Positions 26,067 through 34,409 of a stretch of 64,000 bases of DNA are shown in pieces. This stretch comes from Pseudooceanicola lipolyticus. Its GTDB lineage: Bacteria; Pseudomonadota; Alphaproteobacteria; Rhodobacterales; Rhodobacteraceae. The notes beneath the pieces are model-generated. The model made no database searches. It was not told where the DNA came from and saw only the letters and a list, made by a program, of their open reading frames with translations. Both the position numbers and the translations under genes were made by a program. Numbering within the stretch: the stretch's first letter is position 1; the number at the start of each line of letters is the position of its first letter. The stretch spans positions 62,001 to 126,000 of the forward strand of contig NZ_PGTB01000002.1 in the NCBI RefSeq assembly GCF_002786325.1, written 5' to 3'.

Positions 26067-26857
26067 TTCACCCGCCATGACGGAACGCCCTTGTTGATGA
26101 AGCTGTTGATGCCTTCGATACCTTCCTCCGTCTCCCACGCATCGGCCAGCCGGTCGGCGGTGTAGATCATGTTGGTCTCCAGATCGTGGGACGCGACATA
26201 GGCGATCAGCGCCTTGGTATCGGCCACGGCACCCGGCGCGGCCTGAAGGTGATCATGCACCACCCGGTTCACCGTGGCGTCCAAGTCGCCCGGCGCGACA
26301 ACCTCGGTCAACAGACCGATCCGCTCGGCGCGGGCCGTGTCGAACAACGCCCCCGACAGCATGGTTTCACGCGAATGCACCCTGCCGATGCGGGCCACCA
26401 CATAAGGCGATATATTCGCGGGCAGAAGGCCCAGTTTGACCTCGGTCAGACCGAAGCGCGCGCCTTCGGCGCCGATGGTGTAGTCGCAGACGGAGATCAT
26501 GCCGACACCGCCACCGTAGGCCGGGCCGTTGATCCGCCCGATCAAGGGCTTGGGCAGCGTGTCAAGGCGGCGCAACAGCCGCGCCAGCGTGGCGCTTTGT
26601 GCGACCCTTTCACTACGGGTTTTCTCGACATTAGAGGCGAACCAGTTGAAATCGCCGCCCGCGCAGAAGCTCTTGCCCGCGCCGGTCAGGACCACAATAC
26701 GCACATCGTCATCTGCAGCCAGCTTTTCGGCGGCATCGTATAGCTCTGCGATCAATTCGCCATTCAGCGCATTGTGTTTGTCGGGGCGGTTGAGCGTCAG
26801 CCTGGCGACGCCACGCGCATCGGTTTCGATAAGGATCGTGTTGTAGGTATTGGTCAA
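26063..26857 (-). CDS. Enoyl-CoA hydratase (methylglutaconyl-CoA-hydratase-like)
   Basis: A 264-aa crotonase-family protein with the oxyanion-hole motifs AGKSFCAGGDFNWF and NGPAYGGGVGMISVCDY. Placed between carboxylase beta and alpha genes, as liuC is in liu operons, it probably hydrates the carboxylated enoyl-CoA. The acid/base glutamate at the second catalytic position is seen as FGLTEVKLGLLP. Substrate size cannot be read from the sequence; isohexenylglutaconyl-CoA is an alternative. Confidence 0.85.
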   Translation of the reverse strand: MTNTYNTILIETDARGVARLTLNRPDKHNALNGELIAELYDAAEKLAADDDVRIVVLTGAGKSFCAGGDFNWFASNVEKTRSERVAQSATLARLLRRLDTLPKPLIGRINGPAYGGGVGMISVCDYTIGAEGARFGLTEVKLGLLPANISPYVVARIGRVHSRETMLSGALFDTARAERIGLLTEVVAPGDLDATVNRVVHDHLQAAPGAVADTKALIAYVASHDLETNMIYTADRLADAWETEEGIEGINSFINKGVPSWRVK

Positions 26858-26866
26858 CTTGAAGCC

Positions 26867-28465
26867 TCACATTCTGAATACAGGCGTATGGCGACCGGCT
26901 TCGGGCACCGATGTCACGATGGCCAGACACAGGCCAAGGATATCGCGGGTTTGCGCGGGTTCGATCAGCCCGTCATCCCAAAGCCGCGAGGTGGCATAAT
27001 AGGCATCGGACTGTTCACCGTACTGGGCCCGAACCTGCTCCTCGATTAGCTTCATGTCGGCCTCCATCTTGCCCGGGTCGCCCCCTTTCTGGCGGCGCAG
27101 TTCCAGCATCACATTTGTGGCGATGTCGGCAGACATGGTGGCCAGTTCCGCCGTGGGCCAGGCGAAGAGAAAATTCGGGGCGAAACCACGTCCGCACATG
27201 CCGTAGTTGCCTGCCCCGTATGAGCCGCCCAAGAGGACCGACAGGCGCGGCACCTTGGCAACCGACATGGCATAGACCAGCTTGGCGCTGTCTTTGGCAA
27301 TGCCGCCGCGCTCGGCTTCGGTGCCGACCATGAAGCCCGAGATGTTGTGGAGGAACAAAAGCGGGATGTTGCGTTGATCGCACATCGACACGAATTGCGC
27401 GCCCTTGAGCGAACTGTCGGACACAAGCGCCCCATTATTTGCGAGAATGCCCACTCGATAGCCGTGAATCCGCGCGGTGCCGCAGACCAGCGTCTCACCC
27501 CATCCGGGCTTGAATTCGCGGAATTCGCCGGCGTCGATCATGCGCAGCAGAACCTCGCGCATGTCATAGGGCTGTTTGCGATCGGCGCTGATGACGCCAA
27601 GCAGTTCCTCTGGGTTGCGCGCCGGCGGCGCGCAGGTTGCATCGGGACCCATCGGGCGCGACAGGCCCAGTTCGGATACGATGTCGCGCATCAGAGCAAG
27701 CGCATGATACTCGTCCTCGGCCAGATGGTCAGACACACCGGAGACGCGCGAATGCATCTCGGCCCCCCCCAATGTTTCTCCATCAACCTCTTCGTTGATC
27801 GCCACCTTGACGATCGAGGGGCCGCCCAGATGGATGCGTGCGTTGCCGCGTACCATGATGACTTCGTCCGACAGGGCCGGGATATAGGCCCCACCGGCCG
27901 TGCAGCCTCCAAAGACCGCCGAGATCTGCGGCAGGCCGCTCGCGGACATGTTGGTTTGACGATAAAAGGAATTGCCGAAATGGCGGGCATCGGGGAAAAC
28001 CCGGTCCTGCTCTGGCAGATAGGCACCGCCGCAATCCACCAGATAGAGGCAGGGCAGCCGGTTCTCGGCTGCGATTTCCTGGGCGCGGATGTGTTTCTGC
28101 ACGGTTTCGTGATAGAAAGACCCACCCTTCACTGTCGCATCGTTGGCGATCACAACGCAGGGCAGCCCGTGGACGATCCCGATACCGGTCACGATCCCCG
28201 CACCGGGCACCTCGCCCCCGTATTGACCGTAGGCGGCAAGCGACGACAGCTCAAGAAACGCAGTGCCCGGATCCACCAGCAGGTCGATCCGTTCGCGGAC
28301 CAACAGCTTGCTGCGCTTGCGATGCCGCGCGACCATATCGGGGCGGCCGCCAGCCGTTGCTTCGGCGATCCGCGCGCGCAGCGTTTCGACGCGCTCGCTT
28401 AGTGCGGCGTGGTTGCGGGTGTAGGTCTCTGATGCGGTCGGCACCGCTGTTTCAAGACGTGCCAT
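26867..28465 (-). CDS. Acyl-CoA carboxylase beta subunit (MCC-like carboxyltransferase)
   Basis: A 532-aa carboxyltransferase. The N domain has GGSFYHETVQKHIRAQEIA and FGGCTAGGAYIPALSDE, and the C domain has LLGGSYGAGNYGMCGR. These motifs bind acyl-CoA and carboxybiotin, with oxyanion holes in the glycine-rich turns. The protein is closest in style to 3-methylcrotonyl-CoA carboxylase beta. ATG 28465 follows the TetR stop by four bases, so regulator and carboxylase share a transcript. Confidence 0.92.
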   Translation of the reverse strand: MARLETAVPTASETYTRNHAALSERVETLRARIAEATAGGRPDMVARHRKRSKLLVRERIDLLVDPGTAFLELSSLAAYGQYGGEVPGAGIVTGIGIVHGLPCVVIANDATVKGGSFYHETVQKHIRAQEIAAENRLPCLYLVDCGGAYLPEQDRVFPDARHFGNSFYRQTNMSASGLPQISAVFGGCTAGGAYIPALSDEVIMVRGNARIHLGGPSIVKVAINEEVDGETLGGAEMHSRVSGVSDHLAEDEYHALALMRDIVSELGLSRPMGPDATCAPPARNPEELLGVISADRKQPYDMREVLLRMIDAGEFREFKPGWGETLVCGTARIHGYRVGILANNGALVSDSSLKGAQFVSMCDQRNIPLLFLHNISGFMVGTEAERGGIAKDSAKLVYAMSVAKVPRLSVLLGGSYGAGNYGMCGRGFAPNFLFAWPTAELATMSADIATNVMLELRRQKGGDPGKMEADMKLIEEQVRAQYGEQSDAYYATSRLWDDGLIEPAQTRDILGLCLAIVTSVPEAGRHTPVFRM

Positions 28466-28469
28466 GAAG

Positions 28470-29099
28470 TCAGGTATCCTGTCTTTGGAGTATCCCGTTG
28501 AGGAACACATCGGCATAGGTGCGTGACAACGCATCGGCGCTACCGCGGTCCGGGTCGAACCAATCGAGCGTGGCGTTCAATGTACCGATCAGCATCAGGC
28601 GCAGGCGACGGATATCGACGTCTTGCTTCAGCGTGCCGTCTTTCTTAAGCTGGGACAGAAGACTGTCCCACTCTGCCTCATAGGCCCTTCGCGTAGGCAA
28701 GTTGGCATCCCGGACGGATTGCGGCACCTGCCCGAAAATACGCACATTCGCCGATGTATAATCGCTCACATCAAGAAGTGCGCGCAGATGCGCCCGGATC
28801 GCGGCGCGCAGTACCGTTTCGCCGTCGGTATCGGCCCGCAGGTCGGTGATGGCGTCTCTCATACTCGCGTGAACGACCCGAATCCCTGCATCAAGAACGG
28901 CCGCGACGATCTCGTCCTTGGAACCGAAATGATAGTATATGCTACCCGCCTTGATCCCGGCGGCCTCGGCAATTTTTCGGAGCGAAACGGACCCGTAGCC
29001 TTGTTCGCGGAAAAGCCGCGCGGCAATGTCCAGCACCCCGTCCCGTCCGACCGCGCTGCGCGATGTCTCGTTGACTTTGCTTGCAGTGCTTTGTGCCAT
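28470..29099 (-). CDS. TetR-family regulator of the island
   Basis: A 209-aa repressor. The N-terminal HTH covers about 20-66 (VSLRKIAEAAGIKAGSIYYHF). The ligand domain has SDYTSANVRIFGQV and TLDWFDPDR, closely matching both halves of the fused TetR-TetR protein at 43596 (SDFTSANIR, SEFTSANIR, TVEWFDPNK). A palindrome-like site lies 28 bases before its start (29127-29140), so it probably represses itself and the downstream carboxylase genes, with an acyl-CoA as inducer (inference). Confidence 0.9.
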   Translation of the reverse strand: MAQSTASKVNETSRSAVGRDGVLDIAARLFREQGYGSVSLRKIAEAAGIKAGSIYYHFGSKDEIVAAVLDAGIRVVHASMRDAITDLRADTDGETVLRAAIRAHLRALLDVSDYTSANVRIFGQVPQSVRDANLPTRRAYEAEWDSLLSQLKKDGTLKQDVDIRRLRLMLIGTLNATLDWFDPDRGSADALSRTYADVFLNGILQRQDT

Positions 29100-29126
29100 A
29101 GACCTTCGTTTCGCCTCAGCGCCTAA

Positions 29127-29140
29127 CTAACGCCTGTTAG
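29127..29140. promoter_or_regulatory. TetR-type operator, CTAAC-N4-GTTAG
   Basis: CTAACGCCTGTTAG keeps the outer CTAAC/GTTAG of the shared palindrome, with one inner mismatch. It sits 28 bp upstream of the tetR-carboxylase operon. Confidence 0.6.
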
Positions 29141-29279
29141 GTCAATAGCGCAAGTGAGTCAATCGTCTTAATCGTGCCCGATTGGAGTTTGCGGGAAATT
29201 CCGCATGGGCGACCGCCAAGAGGCCGCCCAGACAACAATGTGCTTGCCCGGACCCCGTTATCGGCTCCGGGCAAATGCT

Positions 29280-30110
29280 TTAGATCACGAAACCGCCACC
29301 GCAGATGACGTGCTGGCCTGAAATGAAGTTCGATTCCGGCGCACAGAACAGATAGACGGCACCGGCAGCTTCTTCCGGAGTGCCGACCCGGCCCAGCGGG
29401 ATCATGCGCTCCATCTGGGACAGGAGATCGGGGTTCACGCCGACCTTGATCTCTTTTTCTTCGACCTTGATCGTGCTGTCGCCATCCGCGCTGCCTTCGG
29501 TCAGGCGGGTGCGGATCGGGCCGAAGGCGACGGCGTTGACGTTGACCTTGTAGCGGCCCCATTCCTTGGCCATCGTCCGGGTGACCCCTAGGATACCGGC
29601 CTTGGCGGCGGAATAGTTGATCTGGCCAGCATTGCCGCCGGTCCCTGCGATGGACGAGATGTTGACTACCTTGCGGAACACCTCTTGCCCGGCGGCGGCC
29701 TCTTCCTTGGCCTTGGCGCTGATCACCGGCTGGGCAGCGCGCAGGATCTTGAAAGGTGCCGTCAGGTGGACGTCGATGATCGCCTGCCACTGTTCGTCGG
29801 ACATCTTCTGAACGACGCTATCCCAAGTGTAGCCTGCGTTGTTCACGATGATGTCTAACCCGCCAAAGCTGTCCACGCCGGTCTTGATGAACCGTTCGGC
29901 AAAACCGTCTTCGGTAACGCTGCCGGCACAGACCACGGCCTCAGCACCCATTGCGCGCACCGCCTCGGCGGTTTCATTGGCCGGATCGGCGTCCAGATCG
30001 TTGATCACCAGCCGGGCCCCTTCCGAGGCCAGTTTGAGAGCGATTTCGCGGCCAATGCCCCGGCCCGAGCCCGAGACCAGCGCCACGCGCCCGTCGAGTT
30101 TTCCAGTCAT
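29280..30110 (-). CDS. Short-chain dehydrogenase/reductase (3-hydroxyacyl-CoA dehydrogenase-like)
   Basis: A 276-aa SDR with cofactor motif SGSGRGIGRE, NNAGYTW, catalytic Ser in VNISSIAG and YSAAK. A 30-residue insertion (about 218-240, with charged Lys/Glu) before LGRVGTPEEAA is longer than in FabG. An Asp in LVINDLDAD suggests NAD rather than NADP. It probably oxidises a 3-hydroxyacyl-CoA before the thiolase next to it; 24 bases separate them. Confidence 0.85.
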   Translation of the reverse strand: MTGKLDGRVALVSGSGRGIGREIALKLASEGARLVINDLDADPANETAEAVRAMGAEAVVCAGSVTEDGFAERFIKTGVDSFGGLDIIVNNAGYTWDSVVQKMSDEQWQAIIDVHLTAPFKILRAAQPVISAKAKEEAAAGQEVFRKVVNISSIAGTGGNAGQINYSAAKAGILGVTRTMAKEWGRYKVNVNAVAFGPIRTRLTEGSADGDSTIKVEEKEIKVGVNPDLLSQMERMIPLGRVGTPEEAAGAVYLFCAPESNFISGQHVICGGGFVI

Positions 30111-30134
30111 ATTGATTCCTCCCGAAAGGCGCTA

Positions 30135-31319
30135 TCAGGCTTTTTCATAAAGCGTGGTGACGCAGGCCCCGCCGAGGCCCAGATTGTGCTGAAGCGCCAG
30201 ACGTGCGCCATCAACCTGGCGCGCATCTGCCTGGCCGCGAAGCTGCTGAACGAGCTCGGTACATTGCGCTAGGCCGGTCGCCCCAAGCGGATGGCCTTTG
30301 GACAAAAGACCGCCCGACGGGTTGGTCACGTATTTTCCGCCGTAGGTGTTGTCGCCATCATCAACGAATTTCGCCGCTTCGCCGCGACTGCAAAGGCCAA
30401 GCGCCTCATAGGTGATAAGCTCGTTGTGGGCGAAACAGTCGTGCAGTTCGACCACATCCACGTCCTCGGGCCCGATGCCCGCGTCCTCGTAAACCTGATC
30501 GGCGGCGCGCTTGGCCATCGAAAAGCCGACCACTTCGCGCATGTCATGGGCTTCGAAAGTTTCCGGGCCGTCCGTCGTCATGGCCTGCGCCGCGATCCGA
30601 ACCGAACTGTCCAGTCCGTGCTTGTCGGCGAATTCCTTGGAACAAATGATCGCGGCGGCCGCGCCACAGGTTGGCGGACAGGCCATGAGCTTGGTCATGA
30701 CGCCGGGCCAGACGACCTGGGCGGCCATGACGTCTTCCGCCGTCACCTCCTGCCGGAACAGGGCAACCGGATTCTTCGCAGCATGTCGGCTGGCCTTGGC
30801 GCGGATTTTTGCGAAGGTTTCCAGGGGGGTGCCGAACTCGTCCATATGCGCCTTGCCCGCACCGCCGAAGTACCGCAGCGCCAGCGGGATCTCGGCACTG
30901 CCAACCAGTTCGTCGGTTTCTCTGTCGAATGCCGCAAACGGGCTGACCCGGTCATGGAACATCGCACCGATTGCGCCGGGCTGCATCTGTTCGAACCCAA
31001 GTGCCAGAGCACATTCGACCGCGCCGCTTTCAACTGCCTGCCTGGCCAGGAACAGGGCGGACGATCCGGTCGAGCAGTTGTTGTTCACATTCAGAACCGG
31101 GATGCCTGTCATTCCGACATGGTACAGGGCGCGCTGACCGCAGGTGCTGTCGCCATAGACATAGCCAACATAGGCCTGTTGGACTTTATCATAATCCAAC
31201 CCTGCGTCTGCCAGAGCGGACCGGGTCGCAGCGGTCGCCATCACATCGTAGCTTTCGGATTTTCCCGGCTTCTGGAACGGGACCATCCCAACGCCTGCAA
31301 CATAGGCTTTGTCTGTCAT
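30135..31319 (-). CDS. SCPx-type thiolase / lipid-transfer-like thiolase
   Basis: A 394-aa thiolase of the SCP-x branch. The nucleophilic Cys is in VNNNCSTGSSALF. The HDCFAHNEL and KGHPLGATG motifs and the final GLGGACVTTLYEK complete the active site. SCPx thiolases in animals cleave 3-oxoacyl-CoAs with an alpha-methyl branch, as in pristanic acid and bile acid side-chain oxidation. ATG 31319 is chosen for its ribosome binding site (GGGAGAGAGAGAA). It is first in its operon, below a TetR-type operator at 31375. Confidence 0.88.
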   Translation of the reverse strand: MTDKAYVAGVGMVPFQKPGKSESYDVMATAATRSALADAGLDYDKVQQAYVGYVYGDSTCGQRALYHVGMTGIPVLNVNNNCSTGSSALFLARQAVESGAVECALALGFEQMQPGAIGAMFHDRVSPFAAFDRETDELVGSAEIPLALRYFGGAGKAHMDEFGTPLETFAKIRAKASRHAAKNPVALFRQEVTAEDVMAAQVVWPGVMTKLMACPPTCGAAAAIICSKEFADKHGLDSSVRIAAQAMTTDGPETFEAHDMREVVGFSMAKRAADQVYEDAGIGPEDVDVVELHDCFAHNELITYEALGLCSRGEAAKFVDDGDNTYGGKYVTNPSGGLLSKGHPLGATGLAQCTELVQQLRGQADARQVDGARLALQHNLGLGGACVTTLYEKA

Positions 31320-31374
31320 TTCTCTCTCTCCCAAGTTCGGTCAGGCCACCCTAATCGGTCCGCCAGCCTATTTT

Positions 31375-31388
31375 CTACCATTTGTTAG
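31375..31388. promoter_or_regulatory. TetR-type operator before the thiolase operon
   Basis: CTACCATTTGTTAG differs by one base from the perfect palindrome CTAACATTTGTTAG at 58011. It lies 56 bp upstream of the thiolase start and is flanked by CTATTTT and ATTTT as at the other sites. Confidence 0.6.
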
Positions 31389-31456
31389 ATTTTAAATCCC
31401 AACCTTGGGAAGTGTCAATATTGCCAAGCTGTGACGTAGGGAGCTTGCGCTATTTT

Positions 31457-31470
31457 CTAACTTGTGTTTG
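31457..31470. promoter_or_regulatory. Degenerate TetR-type operator before the hexapeptide protein gene
   Basis: CTAACTTGTGTTTG, preceded by CTATTTT, differs by one base from the site at 38575. The first half is intact; the second half is degenerate. It lies about 100 bp upstream of the gene at 31573. Confidence 0.5.
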
Positions 31471-31572
31471 TTTTCGGGCCACACGCCCTGATCGGCGGCA
31501 CAATTGAGGGATTCTGGTCCCGGCGCAACCGCTGACAAGCGTTTAGCACTCAGCTTACGAAAGGTGGTCGGA

Positions 31573-32184
31573 ATGGCATACTGTTATGAGTTCAAGGGTT
31601 TTATACCCGTCGTGCCCGAGGATACATATGTCCACCCCCAGGCCGTTCTGATCGGAAATGTCATCTTGGGTCATGGATGCTACATCGGCCCCGGAGCAAG
31701 CTTGCGGGGCGATTTCGGCAGGATCGTGATCGGGGATGGAGCCAATGTTCAGGACAATTGCATCATCCATTCCTTTCCCGGCCGCGACGCCGTGGTGGAA
31801 AGCGACGGCCACATCGGCCATGGCGCGATCCTGCACGGTTGCACAGTGGGCCGGAACGCTCTGGTCGGAATGAATTCCGTCATTATGGATGGTGTAGAGC
31901 TTGGGGCGGAATCGATTGTCGGCGCGCAGGCGTTTGTGCGTGGCGAAACCGTGATTCCGCCGCGTTCGATGGTGGTGGGATCGCCGGCAAAGGTGATCCG
32001 CGAGGTCAGCGAGAAAGAAGTCGCGTGGAAAACGCGCGGCACCGCGGAATACCAGCAACTTGCGCGCGACTGTCTGGCCGGATTGACGCCGGTCGAACCG
32101 CTGAAGGCGGTCGAGGCAGACCGGCCCGGCATGGCGGCCTCTGACGTCGTCTCCATTCAGGAGGCGCGGCGGACATCGTCCTGA
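31573..32184 (+). CDS. Gamma-carbonic-anhydrase-like hexapeptide protein (PaaY/CaiE-type)
   Basis: A 203-aa left-handed beta-helix protein with hexapeptide repeats ([18 protein letters not shown] onward) and metal-ligand histidines in NCIIHSFPG and [10 protein letters not shown]. PaaY-type members are CoA thioesterases that remove dead-end thioesters; CaiE acts in carnitine metabolism. Either a detoxifying thioesterase or carbonic anhydrase (supplying bicarbonate to carboxylases) would fit this locus. ATG 31573 follows a ribosome binding site GAAAGGTGGTCGGA. Confidence 0.8.
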   Translation: MAYCYEFKGFIPVVPEDTYVHPQAVLIGNVILGHGCYIGPGASLRGDFGRIVIGDGANVQDNCIIHSFPGRDAVVESDGHIGHGAILHGCTVGRNALVGMNSVIMDGVELGAESIVGAQAFVRGETVIPPRSMVVGSPAKVIREVSEKEVAWKTRGTAEYQQLARDCLAGLTPVEPLKAVEADRPGMAASDVVSIQEARRTSS

Positions 32185-32212
32185 CCTGTCCGGGAACCGG
32201 ACCGGTCAGGAC
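32178..32212. terminator. Hairpin between convergent genes
   Basis: GTCCTGACC (32178-32186) pairs with GGTCAGGAC (32204-32212), with an inner TCCGG-GAA-CCGGA stem. It overlaps the stop codon of the plus-strand gene and faces the end of the convergent carboxylase operon. There is no strong T run. Confidence 0.5.
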
Positions 32213-32295
32213 TACTTCAGATTCCGAAAGCGCCAGATGGAAGCGCCTTGACGCGGAACGGCACTCCCCGACCCGGTGTGCCGTCCCTCAAGCCT

Positions 32296-33903
32296 TTACA
32301 GACGGAAGATCCCGTAGTGCGGATCGTCGATCGGTGCATTGAGCGAGGCAGAAATCGACATGCCAAGCGCGTTGCGTGTGTCCGCCGGATCGAGGATGCC
32401 GTCATCCCACAGTTCCGAGGTGGAGGTATAGGCTTCGACATCGCGCTTGTATTTTTCCAGCACCGGTTCGCGGATCGCGGCGATTTCTTCTTCGGTCAGC
32501 TCTTTGCCTTCGCGCTGAAGCTGCCGAATCTTGACGTCCGCCATGGTATTAGCGGCCTGATCCGCCCCCATCACGCCGATCTCGGCTTGCGGCCACATAA
32601 ACAGCGTGCGCGCATCCCAGGCCCGCCCGCACATGCCGTAATTGCCTGCCCCGTACGAGGCATTGGCGATCACTGTGAACTTCGGCACGACCGAACCGCC
32701 CTGCGCCATCAGCATCTTGGCACCGTCCTTGGCGATGCCGCGTTCTTCGTATTCGCGGCCCACCATATAGCCAGTGATGTTCTGAAAGAAGACCAGAGGT
32801 GTGCGGTTCTGATTGCAAAGCTGCATGAAATGCGCCGCCTTCAGCGAGCTGTCGTTGAACAACACCCCGTTGTTGGCAAGGATGCCAACCTTGTAACCCC
32901 AGATATGGGCAAAGCCGCAAACCATCGTGGTGCCATAGTCGGGCTGGTATTCGTGAAAGCGCGAGCCATCGACGATCCGCGCCAGAACCTCGCGCATATC
33001 AAACTGGGTTTTCCGGTCCTTGGGGATGATCCCATAAAGCTCCTTGGGGTCGTAGTATGGCTCTTCAAAAGCGGCGGTTTCGATGATCGTTTTCGGGGTG
33101 CGCTTCCATTGGCTGACAATCTCGCGCGCCAGTGAAAAGGCGTGCTGTTCAGTGGCGGCTCGGTAGTCGCCGGTTCCCGAAACCGAGGTATGCATAACCG
33201 CCCCACCAAGTTCCTGAACACCGACCTCTTCGCCGGTGGCCGCCTTGACCAGCGGGGGACCGCCAAGGAAAATCGCGCCTGTGCCTTCGATGATGATGTT
33301 GTAGTCGCTCAGCGTCGGCACATAGGCACCGCCAGCCGTGCAGTGTCCGCCGACCACGGCAATCTGCGGGATATTGGCCTGGCTCAGCTTGACCTGGTTG
33401 CGGAACACCCGCCCGCCCAGATACCGGTCGGGAAACACCCCGTGCTGCAGCGGCAGGAAACCGCCCGCGCTGTCGCAGATATGGATGACCGGCAGGCGGT
33501 TTTCCAGCGCGACATCCAGAAGACGCACGACCTTTTTGACCGTATGTGGATACCAAGCCCCGCCCTTGACGCTAGCGTCGTTGGCGTGGATGGCGACCTC
33601 GCGACCCTGCACAATACCGATGCCCGTCACCACAGCGGCGCCAGGCACGGTGCCATCGTATTCGCGACAGGCGGCAAGTGTGGAAAACTCCAAAAACGGA
33701 GTGCCGGGGTCCAGCAGCAGTTTCAACCGCTCGCGCACGCCCAGTTTGTTCTGGCGGGCAAGGCGGTCGATATCGCGTTGCGGACGTTCGAAACGCGCCG
33801 CGTGCTGGCGGGCGTGGAATTCCTTCAGCCGTTCAGACATGGCGGCGAAATTTGCCTTGTAGTCGGCGGCATTGGTGTCGATCTGACTTTCAATCCTGCG
33901 CAT
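32296..33903 (-). CDS. Acyl-CoA carboxylase beta subunit, AtuC-like (geranyl-CoA carboxylase type)
   Basis: A 535-aa carboxyltransferase beginning MRRIESQIDTNAADYKANF, the N-terminal style of AtuC proteins. Glycine motifs GGHCTAGGAYVPTLSDY and ANASYGAGNYGMCGRAWD are intact. ATG 33903 is chosen for the GGAGG seven bases upstream; a GTG lies two codons earlier. With the AtuA-like protein two genes away, geranyl-CoA or another long beta-methyl enoyl-CoA is the best substrate guess. This is inferred from context and cannot be proven by reading. Confidence 0.88.
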   Translation of the reverse strand: MRRIESQIDTNAADYKANFAAMSERLKEFHARQHAARFERPQRDIDRLARQNKLGVRERLKLLLDPGTPFLEFSTLAACREYDGTVPGAAVVTGIGIVQGREVAIHANDASVKGGAWYPHTVKKVVRLLDVALENRLPVIHICDSAGGFLPLQHGVFPDRYLGGRVFRNQVKLSQANIPQIAVVGGHCTAGGAYVPTLSDYNIIIEGTGAIFLGGPPLVKAATGEEVGVQELGGAVMHTSVSGTGDYRAATEQHAFSLAREIVSQWKRTPKTIIETAAFEEPYYDPKELYGIIPKDRKTQFDMREVLARIVDGSRFHEYQPDYGTTMVCGFAHIWGYKVGILANNGVLFNDSSLKAAHFMQLCNQNRTPLVFFQNITGYMVGREYEERGIAKDGAKMLMAQGGSVVPKFTVIANASYGAGNYGMCGRAWDARTLFMWPQAEIGVMGADQAANTMADVKIRQLQREGKELTEEEIAAIREPVLEKYKRDVEAYTSTSELWDDGILDPADTRNALGMSISASLNAPIDDPHYGIFRL

Positions 33904-33905
33904 TG

Positions 33906-34409
33906 TCACTCCTCCTCCGGGGCCAATTGGGCCAGGATGTCTTTCAGACCAAAACTGTCGCCTTCGGCGAATGGCATTTCGGCAACGACCCCGCCGCGCG
34001 GCGCCGTCAGTGTGGTTTCCAACTTCATGCTTTCGATCACCAGAAGCGGCTGGCCTTCTTCAACCGCATCGCCGGGTTTAACCGCAACCGACACCACGAC
34101 ACCCGGCATGGGCGCCACCAATCGGTCGTCGCTCGCGCCACCGTCGCTTCCGGCCAGGCGTTCGGCGGGATCAACCCGCCCGACTTCGTAGGTTCGCCCG
34201 TCCATGTGCACAAAAGTTGCTTCCGGCCCCACGGCCAGTCGCAATTCGCGCACAACACCCTTGGCCCTCAGCTTGTAACCGCCCGGCAGACCCGTCGGGT
34301 CCAATTGGCAGGCAACAGCGCCAGTGGGGGTATTGAGCACGAACCGGCTGCCATCATGACCCAGCCAGCAATCAGTCTCTTCTCCGTCCATCTGAAAAAT
34401 CCGTTGCAT
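33906..34409 (-). CDS. Separate biotin-carrier (BT-BCCP) subunit of the second acyl-CoA carboxylase
   Basis: A 167-aa protein that corresponds to the C-terminal third of a normal alpha subunit: a beta-rich BT-like region (about 1-85) and a biotinyl domain with VIESMKLET, Lys129 being the biotin site. The usual Ala-Met-Lys is Ser-Met-Lys. Its ATG overlaps the stop of the biotin carboxylase gene (TGATG), so the two are translationally coupled. The residual overlap and intact motifs argue for a real split rather than an error. Confidence 0.85.
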   Translation of the reverse strand: MQRIFQMDGEETDCWLGHDGSRFVLNTPTGAVACQLDPTGLPGGYKLRAKGVVRELRLAVGPEATFVHMDGRTYEVGRVDPAERLAGSDGGASDDRLVAPMPGVVVSVAVKPGDAVEEGQPLLVIESMKLETTLTAPRGGVVAEMPFAEGDSFGLKDILAQLAPEEE

